A stretch of DNA of 64,000 bases, taken from the NCBI RefSeq assembly GCF_000003855.2, contig NW_003101681.1, positions 3,255,166 to 3,319,165 on the forward strand. The letters are read 5' to 3'. The number at the start of each line of letters is the position of its first letter. The first letter of the stretch is position 1. Positions 11,881 through 21,500 of the stretch are shown here, in pieces. The translations under genes were made by a program, and so were the position numbers. Below the pieces are notes generated by a model. That model saw only the letters and a program-made list of their open reading frames with translations. It ran no database searches and was not told where the DNA came from. This DNA comes from Blastomyces gilchristii SLH14081 (lineage: Eukaryota > Ascomycota > Eurotiomycetes > Onygenales > Ajellomycetaceae).

Positions 11881-14145
11881 TAATGTGTAAGCAGATTTAA
11901 CTCTTCTATATCAGAGATATAAAATGTTCTTCTCATATCAGTTAATAGAATTGTATAAACCATTTTCTTCCTATCAGTTAATTACATATGATATGTACAT
12001 CATTGAATCTGCAGATTGAATCTTTGAAACTAATTGAGTCTGAGAATAAGATTGTATTTCATATTCTGCAGCTCTTATAATTAAATATAGCAAGATCATT
12101 CTCTGAAGTGCAAGAAAACTCTTACTTTTACAGATAATATCAAATATCAGTTATCAGATAATTTTATATATCAGAGATTCTTCACTCAGCAGACTTCTTT
12201 CAATCTTCAGATTATATAATTATTAATATATTATATAGAAGCTTCTATATCTGCTAATACTTTTGCAGCTATCTCTTAATTCTTACTCAAGTGTCTCTTA
12301 TACATTAACATTTCAGATCTCAAGGCATTGAGATGAGTATTCACTTCATTCTTACTCACATCTCAGTCAGAAGCCTGCTTTCTCTTGATATTTACAGAAT
12401 TCAGAGAGTCATCTAATACAGACATCTCTTTCACTTTGAAGACTATCTATAGAATATCAGTGAGTGTCTTCAAGCTCACTGATTCTGCTAGTTTTTTAAC
12501 TCTCTTACTTCTCTTAACTGCATACACTGAGTGTAATCTTTTATATCATGATTTTAACATCTGCAGTTAAAGCAAGCTTAATACTCATAATATCAAGATT
12601 TTCACTCAGAGAATTTCTTTTTCAGAGAATTCAGTGCTTTAGCAATGATATGCAGATCTAGATTCATTATATCTGAGTGTATAACTTATGTCATAGAAGT
12701 CTGATTACTCATTCTCTACTGAGACATACTCAATTGCAGTATTTTCTGTTATAATTGACTCACTTATTTCTGTATAATGAGAATATTATATGCTTTCTTC
12801 ACTGTGTCTGACTGTGAGATTAAGTATTTTCATTTCACTCTCAACTCAGACATAAGACTATGAATGAAGATCTGTAAATAGAAAGATGTTAAAAGCTCTT
12901 CATTCAATGCAAGATAGTGTAAGCTGAAGTGTGTGAAGTATAATATAAGATCACTCACTTATCTATACTCAGTGAAGTATTTATAACACTTGTCTTATAT
13001 ATTCACTTTCTCAAAGTTGTGTAAGATTTATTTGAAAAACTCATTTCATATTCATAAGAATGAATATTACTCTGAGTCTGTGAGATTTATCTTTTTATCA
13101 GCTATTTATAATGACTTTGCTTTTCTATGTAGAAATGCAGCAGATCTTAAGACTTGTTAAAATTCTGTTAACTATCTGTCTGTAAGTTCACATTCAATCT
13201 GATAATATAATCATATCTGACTTAGTCAGCTGATTGCAGCATCATTTTTTCAGTTGTTATTAAAGCTTAATAGCTTCAGCAGATCTCTCAGCTTAATGTA
13301 TTTCATACTCAGATTCTCATTCTGTATAGTAGTCTCTGATAATATGTACACTTCTGAAGAGATTATGAATAATTATGATGAGATCTTCAGATTCAGTGTA
13401 GTTATCTGTCTGTGTAAACATTCAATCTTCTGCTGCAGATCTAAGATCTGGTTTTCTCTATTCTTATTAATGATGATAATTGTGTCAGTGAAGCTCTTCA
13501 TAGTGAATACTTAATCTGCAGTGAATGTTAATTATTATTTGACTTCTGTCTCAGCCTGTCACTGCATACACAAGGTCTCAATCTCATTTAGAATCCTTAT
13601 ACATGTACAGAGCTTTAATTTCAGTTCAGTAGTTTCAGCTGTTTTTCTTACTGCTTTGAGTAAATTCTCTGAAAGGTTCTGCATATCTTTCAGTTCAGAT
13701 AGTAGAGAAGAGTGTTATTTGTATCAGCTAAAGAAGATATTCATTTCAGTGATTTCTCATTGATTGTATAATGTCTATTGTTATATCACTGTATTGTTAT
13801 ATAATTTCTGTTATTATTATATAACTCTGATAATGGTCACTCTCTCTTTTATTCTTCTTTTGAGTAGAGAGTGAACTTCTTTGAATCTAGTTCACTGCTC
13901 TCATTCTCTTTCTCACACCTTATCTGTTCATGTCTCATACATGATATTCACCTGGACATGAAGTTTTCTCTTAACAAGTGAAGCAGTATCAATCAGATGC
14001 TCTTTCACTCACTGTTCTTTATACACTATCTTTTGAGATGTTCCAGGACCACACTGGCATGATAACTATAAATCACTTTGTAGATGAAATTATCATGCCC
14101 TGAAGAAGCCTGCACTTCTCACTGGTTTTTAGACATGCTATCAGA
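11881..14145 (-). pseudogene. gypsy A gag and protease region (degenerate)
   Basis: This is minus-strand sequence between the 5' LTR and RT. Readable fragments near 13760-13250 show a long helical, Lys/Glu/Leu-rich reading (for example EELKDMQNLSENLLKAV) typical of a gag N-terminal coiled coil. Capsid-like fragments follow to about 12850. No clear CCHC knuckle or DSG protease motif could be read through the mutations. Plus-strand open frames at 13254-13514 and 13521-13763 are shadows. The leader next to the LTR begins TCTGATAGCATG on the minus strand; I could not match it to a tRNA. Confidence 0.55.
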
Positions 14146-14323
14146 TGTGATTCAAAGGTTGCTTAAGCCAGTGTATGATTACAGGCATACACTGGCTTCT
14201 TATATATTGAATCTTGTATGCTAAATTAATTAGTAGCCGCTATGATCCTCTTTACATTCGTATGCTAGTAGTTCGGAAGCAGCCGCGTTATTATTCAACA
14301 GTCGTACATTCTTCCGAACCACA
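14146..14323 (-). repeat. 5' LTR of gypsy A
   Basis: It is 178 bp, begins TGTGGTTCGG on the minus strand and ends GAATCACA. It is collinear with the 3' LTR; differences are almost all C/T or G/A. The hairpin after the TATA box is fully paired here (GTGTATG with CATACAC) although both arms differ from the other LTR. Confidence 0.9.
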
Positions 14324-14512
14324 CACTGATTGAAATGATGAAATAAGTATAATTCAGTTATGTAATAACTCTACGTTCTTCCGGTATGAATAATGTAGCA
14401 GAGTTAATCACATGTATTATATAATTATATATCAAGACTTAATGAGTAGCTCTGAGAGCTGTAAAAGTTCATTCTCACACTATAGAGATATATTAATATT
14501 TCTAAACTGATT

Positions 14513-15008
14513 GTATAACTGTGTCTAAGATTGAGATTAGAATATTTAATATTTTTATTACTAATTTAATTAATCTCATTATACAGTTTTAAGATTAGAT
14601 AGTAGTTTTATACTGTTTCAGTGAGACTTACTGTCTACTCTTATTATATTTTTTAAATGAAATCATGATTTCTACTTCTTAATTTAAATTCTTTTTATTA
14701 CTTTAAATCACTTTAAATCTTTTTTAAGTGTTATTAAAAAGTATTACTTTTTAAAAAATTAAAAATAGTCTAAAAATAATCTTACAATGTTTAAAAATAG
14801 TAACTTTATACTAAGAATAGAACTAAATAAGATTAAATAAGATTACTTTCTTATTTTTTTTAAATCATGATTTTATTTTAAGATCTGATAAATAGTTACT
14901 TTGTATGTTTTTTTAATGATTAGTCTCAGTGAGATTCATGTCAAGAAATGTATAAGACTAGATCAAATGAGATTAAATATGAAATTCATGGTTTCAGTGA
15001 CCAGTCTA
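14513..15008. mobile_element. hAT-derived MITE, copy 2 (496 bp)
   Basis: The ends are TAAACTGATTG and GACCAGTCTA, with 8-bp flanks AATATTTC (14505-14512) and GATATTTC (15009-15016) that differ by one G/A change. The body is collinear with copy 1 (4211-4716). It marks the left edge of the gene island: sequence to its right is of normal composition. Confidence 0.88.
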
Positions 15009-15016
15009 GATATTTC

Positions 15017-15435
15017 TGATGCAGAAATGTAATAGAGCTTCAACAGGCTAAGAATGCCTAAATTTTTGGTAATAAATGCAAGTGACACCACTCAATCCCT
15101 CCCCTAAAAATCAGGCATCACTGAGCCTTACACATTACCATTTGTAAAATCAAAACCATAAAACTTACCAGTGAACCTTTGCAGTGCGCCTCGATACCGG
15201 GCTATCTCCTCGTCTGGCCGCGAGGACACAATTAGCGTATTTTTCTGCCACCCCAATTTATGACTGCTTATTGGCTGGAAGTCGTTAATCTAGCTTGCCT
15301 ATTGGCCATGTCAAGGCGGTAAGGCACGACAAGCCAAAGAACCACAATTACCCGTCAGATTTCTCCGTCGAACATGATCACACAACAATCTTCGAATAAT
15401 ACATTGAACAAATTGTTATTATTCATTCACTCAAT
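15017..15435. other. Upstream region of the APH gene, with a possible minus-strand exon remnant
   Basis: GC content and CpG return to normal here. On the minus strand a stop-free reading of about 39 codons runs from about 15287 to 15172 (including NTLIVSSRPDEEIARYRG) and is followed by GGTAAG, a good splice donor, at about 15172-15167. It has no start codon in the island and no recognised family, so it may be the edge of a gene destroyed by the MITE or a chance frame. The last ~100 bp before 15436 would be the APH promoter; no clear TATA box is seen. Confidence 0.3.
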
Positions 15436-16305
15436 ATGACCTCCTCAGGCCCTTGCGCAGCGTGTAGCTGGACTACTGAACGCCAAAAGCATTGTAACTA
15501 CAAAAGCCATGTCAATCTATTCTACGAAGCAGGCGATCGAGGCGTCTGGTCATTGGGCTCAAATTTGATTCTTAAAGATCGAGGTGCTAGGCTTCCGACC
15601 ATTGAAGTACCAAATATTCAGTTTGTGCAGGAAAAGACATCCATTCCTGTTCCCACCGTTGTCGAATCTTGGAACGAAGGCGAACACACCCTTATCTTAA
15701 TGAAGCGTATTCCTGGCGAGCCCCTCAGCAACGTCTGGCCGCAGCTTTCCACAGGTCAAAAAGAAATGATAGCTAGGCAGACAGCTGAGTATCTGCTAGA
15801 ACTTCGCAAGCTTCAGTCCGATAATATCCAAGCGCTTGATGGCCGTCCTGTTTATTCCAATTTCCTGTTCAAAGACAAAGACTCCGAGCTTCCTCACGGT
15901 CCTCTAGCATCGGATGACGAACTCTGGGCTGATATGGAGCGTGGGTTGAAAGAAACCATACCCGAGGCTGCGCGAATACGACTTCGACATTGCATGCCAT
16001 CCGCTACGCCTTATACCTTTACGCATGGCGACCTCACTAATGTCAATATCATGGTTGAAAACGGCTCTGTTACTGGCATAATTGATTGGGAGATGTCTGG
16101 TTACTTTCCAGTATGGTGGGAGTATGTTTGTACATCAGTCCCTGATAGTATGGAGGACAAGGAGTGGAAGGCTTTGCTACGAAAGTATATGCCCGATCAC
16201 AGTGTCGCGCGTGAATTTTGGCTGGATTATTATTATCTCTGCAGGGATCCAGAAAGTGAAAGAGCAATGAAGTTCATCGAAGAAACAAGGAGTGAGAACC
16301 TTTAG
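15436..16305 (+). CDS. APH/choline-kinase-like phosphotransferase family protein
   Basis: An intact intronless frame of 289 codons of normal codon use. The kinase-like catalytic loop reads FTHGDLTNVN (His197, Gly198, Asp199, Asn204), matching the HxDxxxxN pattern of the aminoglycoside phosphotransferase/choline kinase fold. IIDWE at 215-219 supplies the metal-binding aspartate (Asp217). The N-terminal lobe has GVWSLGSNLILKDRG with a candidate ATP-contacting lysine, and MKRIPGEPLSNVW is the usual hinge region. The length is normal for the family, and no signal peptide or membrane segment is visible. The start has A at -3. Fungi carry many such proteins with unknown small-molecule substrates, so the substrate is not inferred and the fold does not imply drug resistance. 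It is the only full-size intact gene in the window, enclosed by dead transposons. Confidence 0.88.
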   Translation: MTSSGPCAACSWTTERQKHCNYKSHVNLFYEAGDRGVWSLGSNLILKDRGARLPTIEVPNIQFVQEKTSIPVPTVVESWNEGEHTLILMKRIPGEPLSNVWPQLSTGQKEMIARQTAEYLLELRKLQSDNIQALDGRPVYSNFLFKDKDSELPHGPLASDDELWADMERGLKETIPEAARIRLRHCMPSATPYTFTHGDLTNVNIMVENGSVTGIIDWEMSGYFPVWWEYVCTSVPDSMEDKEWKALLRKYMPDHSVAREFWLDYYYLCRDPESERAMKFIEETRSENL

Positions 16306-16837
16306 GGAGATATTTAACCTATCTCTCTTAAAAGATCGACGGGATTTCTTATCGGTATCTCAAACACTTCTTTTCTACGTTATCATGTCTTGCATATAAC
16401 TATCCCTAGCAAGAAATCCCATACTTTATGGTAGGAATGTCTCGGCAATAGTGAATTTGTATCATGATTTTCAATGGGACAGCGAAGTTTTTAAGGTGGC
16501 TGGAAAATGCTGAAGCAACAGTGATATGTTTTATTTACTAGAATAAAGCTAGACATGTATAAACGGGTGACAAAAAGCAAGTTGATATGCTAGAAATAAT
16601 ATCATGTGAACACAGAAGGACACGGATAAAAAGTGACACAAAAGCCCCAATTAATACAATTTCCTCGTGTTCCATACCTTTGAACGAGCAAATGAAGATT
16701 AGCCCTCGTCCATGATGGAGAGAGTACGGGATATATCGATATATCTTTGAAGCCGATAAGCTTAGGCTATTGAGTAAAGGAAGGAAGCACACCAGAGGCT
16801 CAAGCCAGGCCTTTTCCTTTGAGCCTGGCTCTTAGAT
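16306..16837. other. Convergent intergenic region between the APH and microprotein genes
   Basis: This region has normal composition and no supported ORF; the minus-strand frame at 16538-16792 is low complexity. AATAAA at 16542-16547 on the plus strand is a possible poly(A) signal for the APH gene, giving a 3' UTR of about 240 bases. The two genes converge, so this segment holds both 3' ends. Confidence 0.5.
16797..16830 (-). promoter_or_regulatory. Overlapping alternative hairpins after the microprotein stop codon
   Basis: AGCCAGGC (16803-16810) pairs perfectly with GCCTGGCT (16823-16830) across a 12-base loop. GGCTCAA (16797-16803) pairs perfectly with TTGAGCC (16819-16825). The two stems share bases and exclude each other. 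They lie 8 bases beyond the stop codon of the minus-strand microgene, so they would be in its 3' UTR. A role in 3' end formation or stability is an inference. Confidence 0.45.
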
Positions 16838-16933
16838 TTAGGCCCCTTTCATAGCTTTGGGCAGTTCGGCACCGCAACTTTCGCAATTGTCCTTGTAGGT
16901 CGGGTTATTGTGGTTGCACTTGGGGCACTTCAT
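16838..16933 (-). CDS. 31-residue zinc-ribbon microprotein
   Basis: The minus-strand frame from ATG at 16933 to TAA at 16838 encodes 31 residues. Four cysteines form two knuckles: CPKC at 3-6 and CESCG at 17-21, ten residues apart, the CxxC-x10-CxxC pattern of a small zinc ribbon. The C-terminus is Lys/Ala-rich (KAMKGA). The frame has a stop 16 codons upstream of the ATG and no in-frame upstream Met, so the start is fixed unless an upstream exon exists. A TATA box lies about 110 bp upstream at 17044-17051. Composition matches the APH gene, not the mutated repeats. I do not recognise a named family; zinc ribbons of this kind bind metal and often contact protein or nucleic acid. It is too short for usual gene finders. 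Confidence 0.7.
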   Translation of the reverse strand: MKCPKCNHNNPTYKDNCESCGAELPKAMKGA

Positions 16934-17023
16934 GGTTGATGGTTGCGATGGATTGCAGCGAATTTATTTGGAGCTAGCTGAGGAGAATATGATAGTGGAA
17001 TGGATGGAATGATTGATAGCCCA

Positions 17024-17051
17024 CTCGCCTGGCGAGAGGGCTGTATTTATA
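17024..17051 (-). promoter_or_regulatory. Core promoter of the microprotein gene: TATA box and palindrome
   Basis: On the minus strand TATAAATA (17044-17051) is followed 7 bases downstream by the perfect palindrome CTCGCC-T-GGCGAG (17024-17036). With a start about 30 bases after the TATA box, transcription would begin near 17015 and give an ~80-base 5' UTR. The palindrome could be a dimer binding site overlapping the start region; this is an inference. Confidence 0.55.
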
Positions 17052-17425
17052 GGGTCACTCCTGCAGACCTGAACCAACACCCTTGTGGTCATGGGAGTCA
17101 AACATATGGGCAGAACTTGAACCAGCAGGTCTTCGCGATGGTCCACCAGCGCGTTACAATAAAGGGATGTAACATGATTAAGCGGCTACAGTCAGACTTA
17201 ATCCTTGAGGGCCCTGGGGTCCCTTAAGAATTGATCCTTTTGGCCCAGTTGTTTTCCAACAGCCACACACAGACTGTCAGCCAATAGAATTGATGGAACT
17301 GGCCAGTTAGGTCCACGAAAGTGATTGCTTCGGGGTTATGCCTTAATATATCAGGATTACAGGGTTTCTCTAGCCAGGCATAATTCATGCGCCGATATCA
17401 CACTCCAACTCATCAGGGAGAAAGT
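17052..17425. other. Upstream region of the microgene, no gene seen
   Basis: Normal base composition. It contains CCAAT near 17280 and near-repeats of GAACCA (about 17070 and 17118) that could be promoter elements. The plus-strand frame at 17000-17227 overlaps the promoter and shows no recognisable domain, so it is not called. Confidence 0.4.
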
Positions 17426-17500
17426 ATGGCTCCTCGATTAGATTCGCCAGCGTCATCTAAGCTCCAAATCTATAAGTCGGGTCGGCGGGAAGTCCCATGA
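17426..17500 (+). CDS. Short ORF (24 codons), unknown
   Basis: ATG at 17426 opens MAPRLDSPASSKLQIYKSGR and closes with TGA at 17500. It has normal island composition. Nothing identifies a function. It may be an upstream ORF in the leader of the next frame at 17558 or chance. Confidence 0.2.
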   Translation: MAPRLDSPASSKLQIYKSGRREVP

Positions 17501-17557
17501 ATTGAGAAATCATACCTTCATAGGATTTCAATCGTCGTGGCAGCTTTCGCAACGACC

Positions 17558-17650
17558 ATGGCGACAGAGACTGTTATGACAAAGGCTGCCTCGATTATGC
17601 TGTCGACGACAGGTACAGCACACCCAGCTGAACGAACCTACTCTGAGTAA
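17558..17650 (+). pseudogene. Short ORF or truncated first exon (30 codons)
   Basis: The start lies in a near-ideal context (ACCATGG). It reads MATETVMTKAASIMLSTTG and stops at TAA 17650. An AG|GTACAG donor-like site lies near 17611. Island sequence ends about 110 bp further, where AT-rich repeat DNA begins, so this could be the 5' end of a gene cut off by the repeats. No family is recognised. Confidence 0.3.
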
Positions 17651-18199
17651 AATTGCTTATTAAACAACGATATATGTTGGCCGTTGCGGCTATTGGCTGT
17701 GGCGATTTCTCCAGATCACGTGACCCACCACTATATTAAGCTCTTTGTAGATAGATCTATCAATACAACCTTCAACTATTATATAGATTATAGCCTTAAG
17801 AGCATATTATTCTTTTTAGAATATTATATTAATATTTTGATATAAGTAGTTTATCTTATCTTTTTCAGAACAACTCTTACTTTTTACTAGAGATATTTTA
17901 TTCTCTGTGAATTTATTAGTCAGCAGATTTATATTCTTTTTTTTTTTTTTTTTTTTCTTCAAAAAGAAAATGCATTCATTATTATAAAGAATATCACTAT
18001 TTTTACATATTTAAAAGAAGTAGAGTTATCTTAATATAAGTAATATATTTATTACTTCAGAGTTCAGCTTAAGACTTAAAATTACTCACTTTACTAGATA
18101 ACTTATTAATAAAATAATTACTTATTATAAGAAGAATTCTGAGTTATAAGATAAGAGTAATATCAGTTTTCACTAAAGTATGAAATTCAATGATGAGAT
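17651..18199. other. Island edge grading into AT-rich DNA
   Basis: Normal composition ends near 17760. CCAGATCACGTGACC (17711-17725) contains a CACGTG E-box and is an exact inverted match to bases 6-20 of the copia LTR at 18200. From 17760 the DNA is AT-rich, with a run of about 20 T near 17936-17956. The last five bases, GAGAT (18195-18199), are the copia target duplication. No gene is seen. Confidence 0.5.
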
Positions 18200-18294
18200 T
18201 GTCAGGTCACGTGATCTGGCTTACTAATCCTTCCACCATATAACTTTTCACAAGCTAGCAACCTTTCAATCACACAAGCTTTACACCTTTCACA
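18200..18294 (+). repeat. copia 5' LTR
   Basis: It is 95 bp, TG...CA, with GGTCACGTGATCTGG near its start and TATAAC at about 18239-18244 as a weak TATA-like element. The 3' copy differs mainly where C is replaced by T (for example CACGTG versus CATATG). Confidence 0.93.
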
Positions 18295-18316
18295 GGTTAT
18301 GAGACCTGTTTTGCGC
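18295..18316 (+). other. Putative primer binding site, initiator-tRNA anticodon type
   Basis: GGTTATGAGACCTG starts directly after the LTR. Its first nine bases are the complement of CTCATAACC, the anticodon-loop region of eukaryotic initiator tRNA-Met, and CCTG then GCGC recur further on as in the tRNA 5' half. Drosophila copia is known to prime from such an internal half-tRNA site. The match is interrupted, so the assignment is good but not certain. Confidence 0.65.
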
Positions 18317-18545
18317 AAAATCGCTGCCAATTCAGGATTTCTTGTCAATATAATCATTATTTGAACTACTGCTTCATTTGATATGCTCATCAGGAGTTAA
18401 AATCATCTTATTCTATCAGTATTGATGTGTTTGAGATCTTGATAATCAATAATACTACTGCTCACTTAAAAAAGAGGCTTGCAGAAAACACATCACATTT
18501 GTAAAAAAGTAAGAAAAGAGAATAATATTGACAAGGATTCAATAA

Positions 18546-21500
18546 ATGAATATCAAGATGGCAGATTCAATATGATCTCGCCCACATACATGTTCGCGAT
18601 CTTGTGTCCTTTTCACTGAATCAGTTGCAGTTGATAATGATGATGATTCTTCACACTCATGCTCTGCCAGTGAACATTCTTCTGAAGCTTGTGAAAGCTT
18701 CATTGATGAACACTCTGAAACACTCTCTCAATTCGAAGCTGGTTTGAATACAGCTTCTGACACAGTCAGGCCGGCCCCCTGATCTACTCAACAGCTTGAT
18801 GCTGGTTCTCTTGATGAGAATAATGAACACTCAGGTGTCTACTGTTCAGACAAGGCAATATCAGATCAACAGATGAAGCATCTCAAGATAATGCTTGAGA
18901 TGAACAAGAGGAAGCAAAGAGTCTTAGAACTCAAACTACAACTGGAAAAACTTTGTCAACAGAGATTCTCTATAGATTGATCACAGAATGTCAACAATCA
19001 TTCTATCATCACATCAACAGTCACATGGAATTCTAATCTCAGTGAAAGGTTGGAATTCAATCTTTATGAATTGAATAGCCATGTTGACAAGGCAATCTCT
19101 CAATTCAAGAAAGATGTCAAGAATACTGTGAGACTAAACAGTCTGACTGACACATTCAATTACATCACATAAAGCATCTTCATGAAATTGAAACTGGTTG
19201 ATACACAGTGCTGATATATGATAGAGAAATGACAGATTCAGAACTCTCTACAAAGAGATGATGAATAAGCATCATTCTGAGACATCAGAAACTGGTGGCT
19301 CTACACATTCATCTTGAACTGCTTGAGTGCAGGAGTCAGACCACATTTCTCCAAGTATGATGAAAATCAGATTGCTTATACTCTATGAAATGTGATTGAA
19401 CAGAAATACTCTGTTCTCAAAACACAGTTATGCTGTGAGACAGTTCTGGAATTCATGTCTCTTAGTGACACACAGGTCACCAATCTACACACATTCTTTG
19501 ATAAGTTCTGGTTCATCATTATGAAATTGAAGATGTTGAATACTTCCTCTTCAGATGCATGAATATTTGATATCTTCTACTCAGTTCTACTCAACAATTG
19601 AAGGAATTATATTCAGAAGAAGATAGAGAAGATACAGGATTTCAAATTCACAGCTGTGATATTGAATGTTGATCTTCTCATGAAGGAAATCTGTTCATGG
19701 CTTGATTCTTCAAAAGATAAAAAGAATCTGCACAATATAGATTCTGTGGTCAACACAGCTATAACAGCTACAATGGCCACAATGACTATCAACAACAATA
19801 CATTGAATTCAGCCCGTGAAGGTCATACTGAACATGGTCATGATAGTACTCAAGAGAGCTTCTGAAATCATCAGAGATCAGGAAATTCATCTATCTGTTC
19901 TGAATGTGAGAGATCTCACTTTGACATCTGTTGATTAATCAATTCAGACAGTGCTTCAGATAATTGAAGGATAAACAATACTGCAAGAATAAAGGAATTC
20001 AAGGAAAAGAAGAAAAAGAACAATAGTGAGAGTAGAACTCAACTATTCATTACAGATGAATCAGACATCTATCAGATGACAAATCTCACAGAGGTTATCA
20101 ATGTGTCAGTCTGTTTTGTGGAACCTCACAAGGATTCTCTCACTATATGAAATAGTGGCACCGGATGCCACATAGTGAGTGATAGATTACAATTTTCAGA
20201 ACTTATAGCAATCAATGATCCAACAGTTCAAGTGATCAACAAGGTCATTATAAAGATTCAGAGTGTCAGCACTGTATTCATCTCAGTGAGTGAAAGATTG
20301 ATAGAATTCAATCATGTATACTATGTGCCAGGACTATTCACAAATCTGATCTCTGCTGAGCTTATGAAATGTCAGAGCTATATTTGTCATGATATACAAG
20401 TTGATGCTGAAAACTACTTTGAGTTTCTATCATCTATCAACAGTGATATCTTCTACACTAATCTGTCTCACAATAATATTTACATTCTATCTGACAGCTC
20501 ACCGACATTTCATGAAGTAATGAATGACTCAATGTATAAAGCAGTGACATATGTGGCTGTTCTGAAACCAAAGACAATCTCAACAGATTATGATCTGAGT
20601 GCTGAGTCTTTGAGATCTTTCAGCTGTGAGAAGGTTGAACAGTTAATCAACTCTAAGAATTCAGATACTGATTTCTTTATTATCTCATCTTTATCTTGGT
20701 TATCTGCAGTTCTTCTGAAACAGCTTCTGATAGATGAGTGACATCATCAACTTAGTCATATCAGTGAAAATAGTATATTAGAAATGACCAGAGACCTGTG
20801 ATTTGATATTATCATTATCAGTCTGAAGAAATTATCATTCTGTGTCATATATATTAAGGCTAAACAGAAACATACTTTCTACAAGGATTCCACACCACAT
20901 TGTGCCACCCGCAAGGCCTTGAAGGTTTGAGTGGATATATTCAGTGATGGTGAGACTCTTGGAACTGAGAATGATATATCATCTTACACTGGCAAGAAGC
21001 TTGCAATGATGATAACAGATGATGCCACCTGTATGAGGTGAATATTCCTATTGAAATGCAAGGATGAGACATTGAGATATCTACAGATCTTCAACCAATT
21101 CATCAAGAATCTGCTGAGACATGGCATTGCAATCATTCACTCAGATTGTGGAGAATTGAATTCAAATGCAGTCACAGCATACATGCTCAGTGAAGATATA
21201 AAATGAGAGCTGACTCTCTCTCATACTTCACAGTAAGATGAAGTATTTGAACAATCAATCAATTTGATTATTGAGAAGTTCTGATCACTATTAATAGACT
21301 CTTCAGCTTTAGAAAAGATGTGAGATGAGGCAGTTATTGCAGTCACAGAGCTGCTTAATCTTATGTCAACCTCAATAATATTATATGAGGGCTCTGAAAA
21401 TACAAAGCTCATTACACTCTATGAGGCCTGACTTGAAGCTCTATCTTCTGCACATGACATTTGCTGATGAAGTTGTAAAGCATTCTTGAAGATTGTTCTC

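Larger units (their letters stand above)
6072..14323 (-). mobile_element. Complete Ty3/gypsy element, family A (8.25 kb)
   Basis: Two 178-bp LTRs in direct orientation (6072-6249 and 14146-14323) begin TGTGATTC or TGTGGTTC and end GAATCACA. They are flanked by a 4-bp duplication, CACT (6068-6071 and 14324-14327). The pol domains read on the minus strand in the order RT, RNase H, integrase (Ty3/gypsy order), so the 5' LTR is the right-hand one. A polypurine tract precedes the 3' LTR. All coding frames are broken by point mutations. The element is long for a gypsy because ~2.7 kb separate the end of integrase from the 3' LTR. Confidence 0.9.

Noticed and set aside
17000..17227. 75-codon plus-strand ORF over the microgene promoter
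   Set aside because: It overlaps the TATA box and palindrome of the microgene, has no recognisable domain and is flanked by no promoter of its own.
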